Source of the DNA: CAZUGO01 sp964619935
Lineage (GTDB): Bacteria > Planctomycetota > Phycisphaerae > UBA1845 > CAIVHJ01
DNA length: 12,870 bases
Assembly (NCBI GenBank): GCA_964619935.1
Contig: CAZUGO010000060.1
Coordinates: 1 to 12,870 of the forward strand
Direction: 5' to 3'
Shown: positions 5,590 through 12,599 of the stretch, in pieces
Numbering within the stretch: position 1 is the stretch's first letter
Layout of the letters: every line of letters begins with the position of its first letter
Program-made: the position numbers and the translations under genes
The notes under the pieces: generated by a model
What the model was told of the DNA's origin: nothing
The model's input: the letters and a program-made list of their open reading frames with translations, nothing else
Databases searched by the model: none

Positions 5590-5658
5590 TAGGCTTGCGG
5601 GCCGCACTGTCCACCGTGAACAGGTATGCTTAACTCTAGCATTCGGCAGCACTTACGA

Positions 5659-5731
<73 letters not shown>

Positions 5732-5779
5732 GGAAGAGCCGCTCTGCGACCGGCCGCAGGGTGGCTCCTGGTGCACAAC

Positions 5780-6697
5780 TTAGCCGGTTGTCCCGGTGGT
5801 TGCAAGCGCCTGTGGACCCGCCGCCTCCATGAGCGACTGCAGCACGCGGCAGTTGCGGTCGACATCGCCCAGGTTGTATTCGTAGCACGGAATCCGACGG
5901 GCCAGATCGACGACGGCCTCGAATCCGCGGCGCTGCAAACCGGCGCTGTTGAGTGCCTCGCCATACAAGCGCATGGCCGCCTCCGGCGGCGCAACCCGGC
6001 GCGGGTCACCGGCCCCGGCGGCGGTGCGGGTCAGGAATAAGATGCACCGCAACGGCCGCGGCCCGTCAACCGCCCCCGGCCGAATGCAGTCCGCCGCCAG
6101 ATACCACGCCGGATAGCGCGACCGCCGGCGGACCTCCACGGTCGCACCGACGGCGACCGCCAGATTGGCCGGAAGGGCCTCCGGCGGGGTCTTCAGACAC
6201 AGCGCCCGCGGGAAGGGATGGACCTCCGAGGACTCCAGGTCGACCAGGGCGAACTCGTCCGACAGGTAACCCCACCCGCGTTGGATCAAGGCAGCCGCCA
6301 GCGTGGTCTTGCCGGTACCCGAAGGCGCCAGAAACAACATCGCCCCCGTTGCCCAAGTCATCGCCCCCGAATGAAACTGCAGGAACCGCGAGTGGCAGCG
6401 AATGACCTGCTGACTGATGGCATCATCCAATTCGGGAATCACCGCCCGCACATCACCGCCGGCAAGCTGCGCTCCGGCGGCCGAGCGCACCCCATACTGA
6501 ACGGCGCCCCACGGTCGACTGCGGCGCCTGAAGACATCCAGCTCAATCGCATCGGCCGGCGCCTGGGCGACCTCGAACCGGCCATAGAGCCGCTGAAAGT
6601 CGCACCGCACCCGCCGCTCCGGACAGGTCAGCCGCAGCGCGACCGACCCGATCCGATAATGCAGCGCGTCCGGATGAGAACCCTCCGCGGCGCTCAT
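5780..6697 (-). CDS. HPr kinase-related P-loop protein (HprK-related kinase A type)
   Basis: 305 residues. The start ATG (6697-6695) overlaps the pqqD stop by one base (TGATG) and has AGGAGG 10 nt upstream, so an upstream TTG is less likely. The N-terminal ~100 residues are variable. The C-terminal part resembles the HPr kinase/phosphorylase P-loop domain: FHSGAM (108-113), Walker A APSGTGKTT (124-132), GWGYLSDEFALVD (141-153) and PFPRALCLK. The SDEFALVD block is typical of HprK-related proteins paired with PqqD-like proteins. True HprK phosphorylates HPr serine; relatives in some lasso-peptide clusters phosphorylate the precursor peptide. The substrate here is unknown, the adjacent peptide being the natural candidate. 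No signal peptide, so cytoplasmic. Confidence 0.8.
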   Translation of the reverse strand: MSAAEGSHPDALHYRIGSVALRLTCPERRVRCDFQRLYGRFEVAQAPADAIELDVFRRRSRPWGAVQYGVRSAAGAQLAGGDVRAVIPELDDAISQQVIRCHSRFLQFHSGAMTWATGAMLFLAPSGTGKTTLAAALIQRGWGYLSDEFALVDLESSEVHPFPRALCLKTPPEALPANLAVAVGATVEVRRRSRYPAWYLAADCIRPGAVDGPRPLRCILFLTRTAAGAGDPRRVAPPEAAMRLYGEALNSAGLQRRGFEAVVDLARRIPCYEYNLGDVDRNCRVLQSLMEAAGPQALATTGTTG

Positions 6698-7011
6698 CAA
6701 TCCAAGGCCTCCTCGGCAGCCAGCAGGTTCTCCTGCTCGAGCTGCCGCAAGGCGGTTCGGACGTCACGCAGCGCCACCTCGAAGGCGACCTCGAAATGGC
6801 GGGTCAATTCGGCGGCCAGTTGATCCACACTGTGCCGGCCGTCGCAGGTTTGCCACAACACCGCGGCCGCCGGATTGAGGCGGTGGGTTCGCCGAGCCAC
6901 AGGATCGTACAACAAGGTCTCGCCATCGAGGCCGCGGGCAATCAGGTGATTCCGGCGACGCGGCCGCAGGGCATCACTGGGGGCCGCAGACATGCAGTTG
7001 CTTTCCATCAT
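6697..7011 (-). CDS. PqqD-like protein (RiPP recognition element)
   Basis: 104 residues from the first ATG. The body matches the PqqD winged-helix pattern: RRRNHLIARGLDGETLLYDP, RRTHRLNPAAAVLWQTCDG, then VDQLAAELTRHFEV and DVRTALRQLEQENLL. PqqD proteins bind the leader of ribosomally made peptides and deliver them to modifying enzymes. Its gene overlaps the peptide gene at its start (ATGATG over the TGA) and touches the HprK-like gene with TGATG, indicating translational coupling. Three candidate starts exist (7011, 7008, 6993); the one at 6993 has a better ribosome binding site (GGAAAG, 7 nt) and would remove six residues. The PqqD/HprK-related pairing is a known association, as I recall; its substrate is not. 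Confidence 0.85.
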   Translation of the reverse strand: MMESNCMSAAPSDALRPRRRNHLIARGLDGETLLYDPVARRTHRLNPAAAVLWQTCDGRHSVDQLAAELTRHFEVAFEVALRDVRTALRQLEQENLLAAEEALD

Positions 7012-7211
7012 TCCGGCGTTGGAGGTCCGGATAACCCACTGATCTGGCTGGCGTGGGCCTCCCGTGCCGAGACACTCCAGACAATCGGCGCGACGTAGGC
7101 CGCCCGCTTGAGGTTCGCGGAGAGGAACGCGCGCCGCGAACTCTCGGCCGCAGCCTCGGCCGGATCCGTCTCGGGGGCAGACTCAGAAATCGGGTCAGAA
7201 GATTCAGTCAT
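7008..7211 (-). CDS. Small Tat-signal-like peptide, candidate precursor for the PqqD/HprK cassette
   Basis: 67 residues in three parts: an acidic Ser/Glu/Ala-rich leader-like segment (1-24), a twin-arginine motif S-R-R-A-F-L (25-30) followed by a modest hydrophobic stretch (AAYVAPIVWSV, 37-47), and a possible signal peptidase site AHA-S (52-55). Cleavage there would release a 13-residue tail with three Ser and one Thr (S55, S58, S61, T65). The stop overlaps the PqqD start, so the two are probably co-translated. The ribosome binding site is weak, which suggests coupling to the small upstream ORF ending at 7204. A precursor role is inferred from position and composition; it could instead be a small secreted or membrane-anchored protein. 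Confidence 0.6.
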   Translation of the reverse strand: MTESSDPISESAPETDPAEAAAESSRRAFLSANLKRAAYVAPIVWSVSAREAHASQISGLSGPPTPE

Positions 7212-7326
7212 GCCACTGTTTCGGTTCCAGCCGGCGCCGGCGCCGGGAACGGGCCGCGATGAACAGGGTACTCACGCCGCAGATCGCCACGCTGGTGTTA
7301 TCGTCCACTTGCCGGCGGCGCTGCAC
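7204..7326 (-). CDS. Possible very small ORF with hydrophobic C-terminal segment and Arg cluster
   Basis: A frame from a GTG at 7326 encodes about 40 residues. It contains TSVAICGVSTLFIAAR followed by a run of five Arg, then ends over the start of the 67-aa peptide gene (ATGACTGA overlap). A hydrophobic stretch followed by basic residues looks like a small membrane protein or a C-terminal sorting-signal-like end. The start is uncertain: no good ribosome binding site is seen and the frame is open about 20 codons further upstream. It may be chance in GC-rich DNA. Confidence 0.25.
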   Translation of the reverse strand: MQRRRQVDDNTSVAICGVSTLFIAARSRRRRRLEPKQWHD

Positions 7327-7407
7327 ATTTTGGTCGCCCCAATTGACCGCCTCCCGCCGCGACCGCGATCCTGCCGCGGGCCGACAACGTCACTTATCGG
7401 ACGCCGC

Positions 7408-7439
7408 TACCGCCCTTTCTTGGATTCGCCGTGGCGGTA
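7408..7439. promoter_or_regulatory. Inverted repeat in the divergent promoter region
   Basis: TACCGCC (7408-7414) and GGCGGTA (7433-7439) form a 7-bp inverted repeat with an 18-bp gap. It lies between the leftward peptide/PqqD/HprK cassette and the rightward lipoprotein gene starting at 7503, so one regulator could serve both directions. I see no convincing -35/-10 pair. Confidence 0.3.
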
Positions 7440-7502
7440 TCGTAAGTATCAGATAACGTGCGATCCCCCCTGCGACAATGGAGCGAGAGGCCGGCTGCGG
7501 CA

Positions 7503-9761
7503 ATGCGCACACGCCGCTGGTGGTGGCTGTGCCTGAGTCTCTCCCTGGTCGGATGCAGCGGACCGATGGACCTGGGCGGTGCGGGTGACCCCGACAATGG
7601 ACAGAACAACGCGGATCCCGACAACAGCAACGCCAACGAAGATCCCACCGGCGATGCCACCGTTCTGCAGGTGAGCCTCGGCGAAGACCTGCTGGTCAAC
7701 CCCACAGACATCATCCAGATCCAGGCCCAGGTGCTCAATCCCGCTGACCGTGGCGAACTGTACTACTTGTGGGAATACGTCCTGGATGAAGGCGGCTTGG
7801 TGGTCAGCCGGGCCCAATCCTCCTCCGAACACCTCAAGGACTGGAACGCCGTCTCGGTCCAACCCCAGGACCTCTTTCCGGGGATCACCCTGGACGGCCG
7901 GCGCATCCGCATCAAAGCCCACGTCCTCGAATTGCGGGGTACCCAGGTTCGAGAGGGCCTCGGCGAAAAACGACTGAACATTCGCGGCCAGGAGCAGGAC
8001 AACGACAACGGCGACTCGGCCAACGGCAACGACAACGACCCGCCGAACAGCAACGACAACGGCGACGACAACAGCAACGACAATGCCGGCGATAACGAGA
8101 ACGACAATCAGGACGCGAACGACAACCAGAACCTGAACGACAATGACAACGGTGTCGACCCGATCGTCATTCCGGGCGGCGGAGGCGGCGGAGCGCCGGC
8201 CGAGCCCGATCCCTGCGACGGCATCACCAACCTGACCGTCCTGCTGCCGCAGGCCATGCAATTGTCAATGTTCGAAGGCACCGCCCGCCTGGAACCGGTA
8301 ATCTGTGGCGGCGCGCCGCCGTATGCCTACGATTGGAGCCCCACGACCTACTTGGCGCCGCCGGCCGACCTCGGAGGCGGAGGCGGCGGTGCCATCGACA
8401 CCCAAGATGTGCAGTTCACGCCGGACCATACCGGAACCTTCGACATCACGCTGACCGTGACCGACAACGACGCGGCCATGGTCGACGCCACCATTTCAAT
8501 CACCGTCAACAACTATGACCCGCTGGTGGCTCAGGCCCCGGCGGATCAGGCCGCCCAACAGTTCGCGGCCCTCAATCTGGGTTCGGTCGTGCTGGGCGGC
8601 TCGGGGGACTTCACGTACACCTGGACCCCCGGCAGCGCGCAGACCGCGACGTTCTTCAACGTCCCCACCGGCCAGCTAGGCGCGACGACCTACACCTTCA
8701 CGGTGGTCGACATGGTCACCGGCCATACCGCCAGCGACCTCGTCAAAGTCGTGATTCTGGCCGCCGGAGCCGCCTGTGACGACGACCACAGTCTGGGCGT
8801 ACCCTCCGCAAGCTTCGTGGCCCACGACTCCGGTTACGGAACCGCAGGCCAGGCGGTGGTGATCGGCGACGCTTCGGTCATCCTCTTCGACCTCGACACC
8901 GACGCCATCCGGGCGACCTTGACCCTGCCGGCATCGGGGCGCGGACTGGCAGTCGACGCCGCCCGGCGGCGTGCGTTTGTGACAACCCAACTGGCCGGGC
9001 AGTTTACGCGCTCGGTACAGATCATCGACCTGGACGCCGCGACCCTGGGCAACAATGTCGGGCTGGGCACGGAAGCCACGGTGGTCGGTGGCCTGGCGGT
9101 GATTCCGTCCACTGGCCAGGTGCTGGTGACCATCAGTGGAGCGAGCCCGACCGACGGTGTGCTGGCGGTGAACCCGGATACCGCGGCGCTGTCAGCCGCA
9201 GTTCAGAACCTCCATCACGGAAATTCGTTCCAACAGCCCCTGGCCGTCGCCGTCGTCGAACAGGGCGCGCTGGCCACCGCGGTGATCGCCAACGGCGGCG
9301 CTGCGAACCTGACCCTGGTGCCGCTGTCCGCCATCACGTACACGCCGCACGACCCGACCGCAGGCGGCCAGCCGGCATTGGCCAAACGAGCGCTGGGAGG
9401 CAACCCGCGGGCCCTCGCCGCTGACCCGGCAAACACCCGCGTGATCGCGGCCTGGAACGATGGCGGCCTCGGTGCGGTACAGGTCCTCAACCTCACCGGC
9501 AACCAGAACGGATGGGTCGCTGCCAGCATTCCGCTGGACGGCTCGGTGCTCGATCAGGGCCTGAGCGTCGACTCCGCTGCCGGACACGTCTACGCGGCCA
9601 GCGGCAACAACGACGTCGCGCTCGTGGATCTGAACTTTGACATCCAGACCGCCACGCTCCAAGGCAGCGGCAGCGCCGCGTTCTCGGTGGCCGCGCCCGA
9701 AGGATCCGGCTCCGTGCTGATCGTGGGGAACAACGGAAATCTGGCCGAGCGCTGCCCCTGA
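7503..9761 (+). CDS. Secreted lipoprotein with PKD-like domains and beta-propeller-like C-terminus
   Basis: 752 residues from the ATG at 7503. An in-frame GTG at 7458 would add 15 residues ahead of the signal peptide and is less likely. The signal peptide MRTRRWWWLCLSLSLVGC ends in a lipobox (LVGC, C18). Next come a globular part (about 50-160, VSLGEDLLVNPTD...YLWEYVLD), an Asn/Asp-rich linker (about 164-218, repeats of N-D-N, DNA 7998-8157), a Gly run, two PKD-like beta domains (about 240-430; YDWSPTTY..., FTYTWTPGSAQ...), and about 300 residues resembling YVTN/NHL-type beta-propeller blades (VDAARRRAFVTT, VQIIDLDAATL, VYAASGNNDVALVDLN). It is probably anchored at the cell surface or in the periplasm. 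The ligand is unknown. Confidence 0.8.
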   Translation: MRTRRWWWLCLSLSLVGCSGPMDLGGAGDPDNGQNNADPDNSNANEDPTGDATVLQVSLGEDLLVNPTDIIQIQAQVLNPADRGELYYLWEYVLDEGGLVVSRAQSSSEHLKDWNAVSVQPQDLFPGITLDGRRIRIKAHVLELRGTQVREGLGEKRLNIRGQEQDNDNGDSANGNDNDPPNSNDNGDDNSNDNAGDNENDNQDANDNQNLNDNDNGVDPIVIPGGGGGGAPAEPDPCDGITNLTVLLPQAMQLSMFEGTARLEPVICGGAPPYAYDWSPTTYLAPPADLGGGGGGAIDTQDVQFTPDHTGTFDITLTVTDNDAAMVDATISITVNNYDPLVAQAPADQAAQQFAALNLGSVVLGGSGDFTYTWTPGSAQTATFFNVPTGQLGATTYTFTVVDMVTGHTASDLVKVVILAAGAACDDDHSLGVPSASFVAHDSGYGTAGQAVVIGDASVILFDLDTDAIRATLTLPASGRGLAVDAARRRAFVTTQLAGQFTRSVQIIDLDAATLGNNVGLGTEATVVGGLAVIPSTGQVLVTISGASPTDGVLAVNPDTAALSAAVQNLHHGNSFQQPLAVAVVEQGALATAVIANGGAANLTLVPLSAITYTPHDPTAGGQPALAKRALGGNPRALAADPANTRVIAAWNDGGLGAVQVLNLTGNQNGWVAASIPLDGSVLDQGLSVDSAAGHVYAASGNNDVALVDLNFDIQTATLQGSGSAAFSVAAPEGSGSVLIVGNNGNLAERCP

Positions 9762-9844
9762 GCGAAGCGCCGGTCTCATAACCCGTCGGTCGCGGCGCAT
9801 TGTCGGACCCTCGAGCGCCGCCGGCGGCAACATGTATGTTAGGT

Positions 9845-9883
9845 TGTGGGTAGTCCCGAGCGCGGACTCGTCCGCCTCCCACA
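9845..9883. other. Nested inverted repeat in the leader of the 165-aa lipoprotein gene
   Basis: Outer arms TGTGGG (9845-9850) and CCCACA (9878-9883) enclose GCGGAC-TC-GTCCGC (9862-9875). It could form a stem-loop in the gap between the two lipoprotein genes. It has no T run, so it is not a clear terminator. Confidence 0.3.
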
Positions 9884-9925
9884 GCATTGACCGTGACCGC
9901 TGGATTGAACCCACAGGAGACCGCC

Positions 9926-10423
9926 GTGTTAGGTCGTCACTCGATCGCAATCGCCCTGCTCATCAGCGCCGGCGGTTTGCTATGCTCGTGCAGCAATGAG
10001 CCGCTCGATCCGGAGGGCACGGAAGGGTTCCTGAACACTGCCTTCGACGGCGACTGGACCTGGTACGAGGGCAGCGAGGCCTTGTATCGCATGACCATCG
10101 AGAACGGCCGCTTGGTCCAGATGGAACCGATGCAACGCAACGCCCGGCGGACCACCCCGGCCGCCACCAACTGCGACACCGACCGCCGACAGGGCTTGGT
10201 GGCTCTGGCGTGGCACTCCGACGACACCGAGGACGGCATCATCTGGCGCACCTCCACCACCTTCCGCTTCGACCTGCCCGGGGCGACCGCCGAAAGCTGC
10301 CTCCGCGGACTCCAGCAAGGGATCCTCCGCGGTACTCGGGTGGTCACCCGCTCCGACCTTGACGACCGCTTCCCCATGCCGGACCTTGAACAGGAACCCG
10401 GCGAGTTGGTACGCCGCGATTGA
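9926..10423 (+). CDS. Small predicted lipoprotein, unknown family
   Basis: 165 residues from the GTG at 9926, chosen because AGGAG lies 6 nt upstream and translation then opens directly into a signal peptide; the frame extends 13 codons further to a TTG without such a site. The signal peptide MLGRHSIAIALLISAGGLLCSC probably has its lipidated cysteine at C22 (L-C-S-C). The mature part is beta-rich in look (FDGDWTWYEGSEALYRMTIENGRLVQM), somewhat like small W-x-G-type periplasmic barrels. C83 and C125 could form a disulfide. I do not recognise the family. It lies between two larger lipoprotein genes on the same strand, with gaps of 164 and 470 bp, so an operon is not evident. Confidence 0.7.
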   Translation: MLGRHSIAIALLISAGGLLCSCSNEPLDPEGTEGFLNTAFDGDWTWYEGSEALYRMTIENGRLVQMEPMQRNARRTTPAATNCDTDRRQGLVALAWHSDDTEDGIIWRTSTTFRFDLPGATAESCLRGLQQGILRGTRVVTRSDLDDRFPMPDLEQEPGELVRRD

Positions 10424-10893
10424 GCGGGTCGCTTTCCCGGCACCAGCGGCCCAAGGCCCCGCGCAGCCTGAGCCCACCGATCACAAGCCCATCGAGGAGT
10501 TGAGGTTATCGCCGCCGCCGCCGGGCACCTGGTGGCTGTTTGGCTCGCAGCGCGCCCAACTGGACCCACCCCACGGCCCTTGAAATTCCACTGATTCCCC
10601 AATAGCCTCAGGGGCCCATGTGTTTGATCACGCTACGGCGCGACCAGCTTGGGTGAGATCAGGCAAACGCCGACCCGCTCCCCAGGCGTCTCCCACCAAG
10701 CGGCCGCCTCTGTGACTCCGGGGCCAGGATGTAGGAGCGCCGTCGGATTGCCAAATCGCCGCCCGCCCGAGTGGCCCCGCTGTTGGAACGGTTCGGACAC
10801 TGCGAGTCCTTTTTCCTGGGGAATCACCGCGAGCCTCGCGGGCAGCACCGATCGGAACATCAGACCACCCGCATCGTTATGGAGACAGCGATC
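10424..10893. other. 470-bp region without a convincing gene
   Basis: GC-rich DNA between the 165-aa and the DUF11-like lipoprotein genes. Frames on both strands are open but lack ribosome binding sites and recognisable domains. It probably holds the promoter and leader of the gene at 10894, though I cannot point to clear promoter boxes. Confidence 0.5.
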
Positions 10894-12447
10894 ATGCCTC
10901 ACAAGACCATTCGGATGTTTACGGCACTGGCGGTTCTGCTCGGCAGCATTGTTGGGTGCACCCAGGAGCCCCGCCGCGACGGCACGATGTCAACGCGCAT
11001 GGAACCGATTCGCTCCAACCGCAGTCTGAACTGGCCGACCAAGCAGAGCGGCGGCTTGAGCTGGTCGGCGATGGCCTTTCCAACCGGCGATTCGCGGACC
11101 AGCGTCGTGGGCATCGAGAAAGGCATGCCCGGAGAACTCCGCTACAATGAGTCATTTACCTACGAGATGATCGTCACCAACCTGACCAACACGCCGGTCC
11201 GCAACGTGGTGGTCAGCGACGAATGCAGCACTTCCTTCAAGTTGCGCAGTTCCGAGCCGCCGGCGACCCCCGACGCCAACGGGGTGTTGCGCTGGTCGTT
11301 GGCGTCACTAGCCGCCGGCCAGTCGACCGCGATTCGAGTAACCGGTGTGCCCACCCAGGCGGGCGGCGTCAAGAGCTGCACAACGGTGTCCTACGATTCT
11401 CTGATGTGTTCCGAGGTGCCGGTCATCCAGCCCAAACTGCAACTCGAACTGGCCGGCCCCAGCGATGCGGTGATCTGCGACAAGCTGCGCTATCGCTTCT
11501 CGGTGTCGAACCCCGGAACCGGTGACGTTCAGAACGTGATCATCGATGCCCCCCTGCCGAAAGGACTGACCACGACCGACGGCAAGACCAAGGTGCAGCT
11601 CGCGATCGGAACCTTGAAGTCCGGACAGACCGAGACCCGCTTCGTTGAGGTCGTGCCGCAGGCCACCGGCCTTTATCAGTACAAGGGCACTGCGGTCGGC
11701 AACGGCGGGCTTACCGCCCTGACGTCCGAAATACGCACGGTGGTTCGCAAACCAGCCCTGACCATCTCGCACACCTGCAGCGACCAGCAGTTCATCGGCC
11801 GTAACGCCACCATGGACATCGTGGTGGTCAATACCGGTGATTCGCCAGCCCACAACACCGTCGTCATCCAGACCCTGCCGGAAAACGCCCGCTTCATCCA
11901 GGCCAGCAACGACGGACGGCTGGCGCGCAACCAGGTCCGCTGGGAACTGGGGCTGCTGGCGCCCAACACCACCAAGCGGCTGTCGGTGATGCTCAGCGCC
12001 AGCGAAGGGGGGGCCCTGCGCTCCACCGCCACCGTCCAGGCCGACTGCGCCGAGTCCAATAGCGCCTCCTGCCAAGTCAATTACAAGGGGATTCCGGCTA
12101 TTCTGCTGGAAGTGGTCGACGTCGAAGATCCCATCGAGATCGGCCACAACGAGACCTATGTCATCACCGCCACCAACCAGGGTACCGCACCCGACACCAA
12201 TGTCCGGATCGTGTGTACCTTGGAAAACAACGTGGAGTACGTGTCCTGCGGTGGAGCGACCCACGGCAACCTCCGCGGATCCCAGGTCGTCTTTGAGCCT
12301 CTGCCCAGCCTTGAACCCAAGCGCGAAGCCACCTGGACGGTGGTGGTCAAAGCCCGGCGCCCCGGGGACAGCCGCTTTCAGGCCGAGATGCAAACCGATC
12401 AGTTGAGCCGGCCCGTCGTGGAAATGGAAGCCACCAACCTGTACTGA
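10894..12447 (+). CDS. Lipoprotein with about four DUF11-like repeats
   Basis: 517 residues from the ATG at 10894, which has GGAG 9 nt upstream and opens a signal peptide (MPHKTIRMFTALAVLLGSIVGC, lipobox IVGC, C22). A GTG 41 codons upstream is open but would bury the signal. After a linker (23-74), four DUF11-like beta-sandwich repeats follow, at about 75-172, 180-285, 287-398 and 402-515. Each has the Y-x-(I/V)-x-(V/A)-x-N-x-G/T core (YEMIVTNLTNTP, YRFSVSNPGTGDV, MDIVVVNTGDSPA, YVITATNQGTAPD) and a WxL/G-x-L-x-P/A-G segment. DUF11 repeats occur in secreted and surface proteins. It is presumably a structural or adhesive envelope protein. Paired cysteines in several repeats may form disulfides. 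Confidence 0.8.
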   Translation: MPHKTIRMFTALAVLLGSIVGCTQEPRRDGTMSTRMEPIRSNRSLNWPTKQSGGLSWSAMAFPTGDSRTSVVGIEKGMPGELRYNESFTYEMIVTNLTNTPVRNVVVSDECSTSFKLRSSEPPATPDANGVLRWSLASLAAGQSTAIRVTGVPTQAGGVKSCTTVSYDSLMCSEVPVIQPKLQLELAGPSDAVICDKLRYRFSVSNPGTGDVQNVIIDAPLPKGLTTTDGKTKVQLAIGTLKSGQTETRFVEVVPQATGLYQYKGTAVGNGGLTALTSEIRTVVRKPALTISHTCSDQQFIGRNATMDIVVVNTGDSPAHNTVVIQTLPENARFIQASNDGRLARNQVRWELGLLAPNTTKRLSVMLSASEGGALRSTATVQADCAESNSASCQVNYKGIPAILLEVVDVEDPIEIGHNETYVITATNQGTAPDTNVRIVCTLENNVEYVSCGGATHGNLRGSQVVFEPLPSLEPKREATWTVVVKARRPGDSRFQAEMQTDQLSRPVVEMEATNLY

Positions 12448-12513
12448 CCCGGGGGCGCCCCGCTCCAGGCGGTCGGATCTCCACCCAAGTCCAGTCTGCC
12501 GTTGATTGGGCTT

Positions 12514-12531
12514 GGGGCAGGTCTTTGCCCC
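12514..12531 (+). terminator. Possible terminator hairpin without T run
   Basis: GGGGCA (12514-12519) pairs with TGCCCC (12526-12531) across a 6-nt loop, 66 bp after the DUF11-like gene. It is followed by a short tandem CGGCCTA repeat rather than T. Weak call. Confidence 0.25.
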
Positions 12532-12599
12532 GGCCTACGGCCTACGGGGATGTCAACCTCGACGACCGTACCCTAACTAAGAACACCGCCGGACTTCCC

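Larger units (their letters stand above)
1..5658. mobile_element. Integrative element at the 3' end of tRNA-Ala (one end outside the window)
   Basis: The segment left of the tRNA-Ala gene holds a tyrosine integrase beginning about 110 bp from the tRNA 3' end, then a winged-helix regulator, a DUF1580-like HTH protein, a PrimPol replication protein and an iteron-rich AT-rich region. All genes run on the minus strand, away from the tRNA. Tyrosine integrases next to a tRNA 3' end are a classical mark of site-specific integration. I found no second copy of the tRNA 3' segment in the window, so the far end is either beyond base 1 or lost. The IS66 remnant at the left edge suggests rearrangement there. 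Gene order resembles phage satellites (PICI type) but could equally be an integrated plasmid-like element. Confidence 0.75.

Noticed and set aside
7449..8261. A long antisense frame (270 residues) opposite the PKD-like lipoprotein, rich in Val.
   Set aside because: It is the reverse reading of the Asn/Asp-rich repeat, producing low-complexity Val/Ile runs; the plus strand has the signal peptide and domains.
10633..10902. An 89-residue minus-strand frame in the 470-bp gap.
   Set aside because: It overlaps the DUF11-like gene start, has no clear ribosome binding site and no recognised domain; GC-rich DNA often keeps antisense frames open.
11308..12393. A 361-residue antisense frame opposite the DUF11-like gene.
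   Set aside because: The plus strand shows a signal peptide, lipobox and repeats; the antisense frame has His/Gly-rich composition typical of a shadow.
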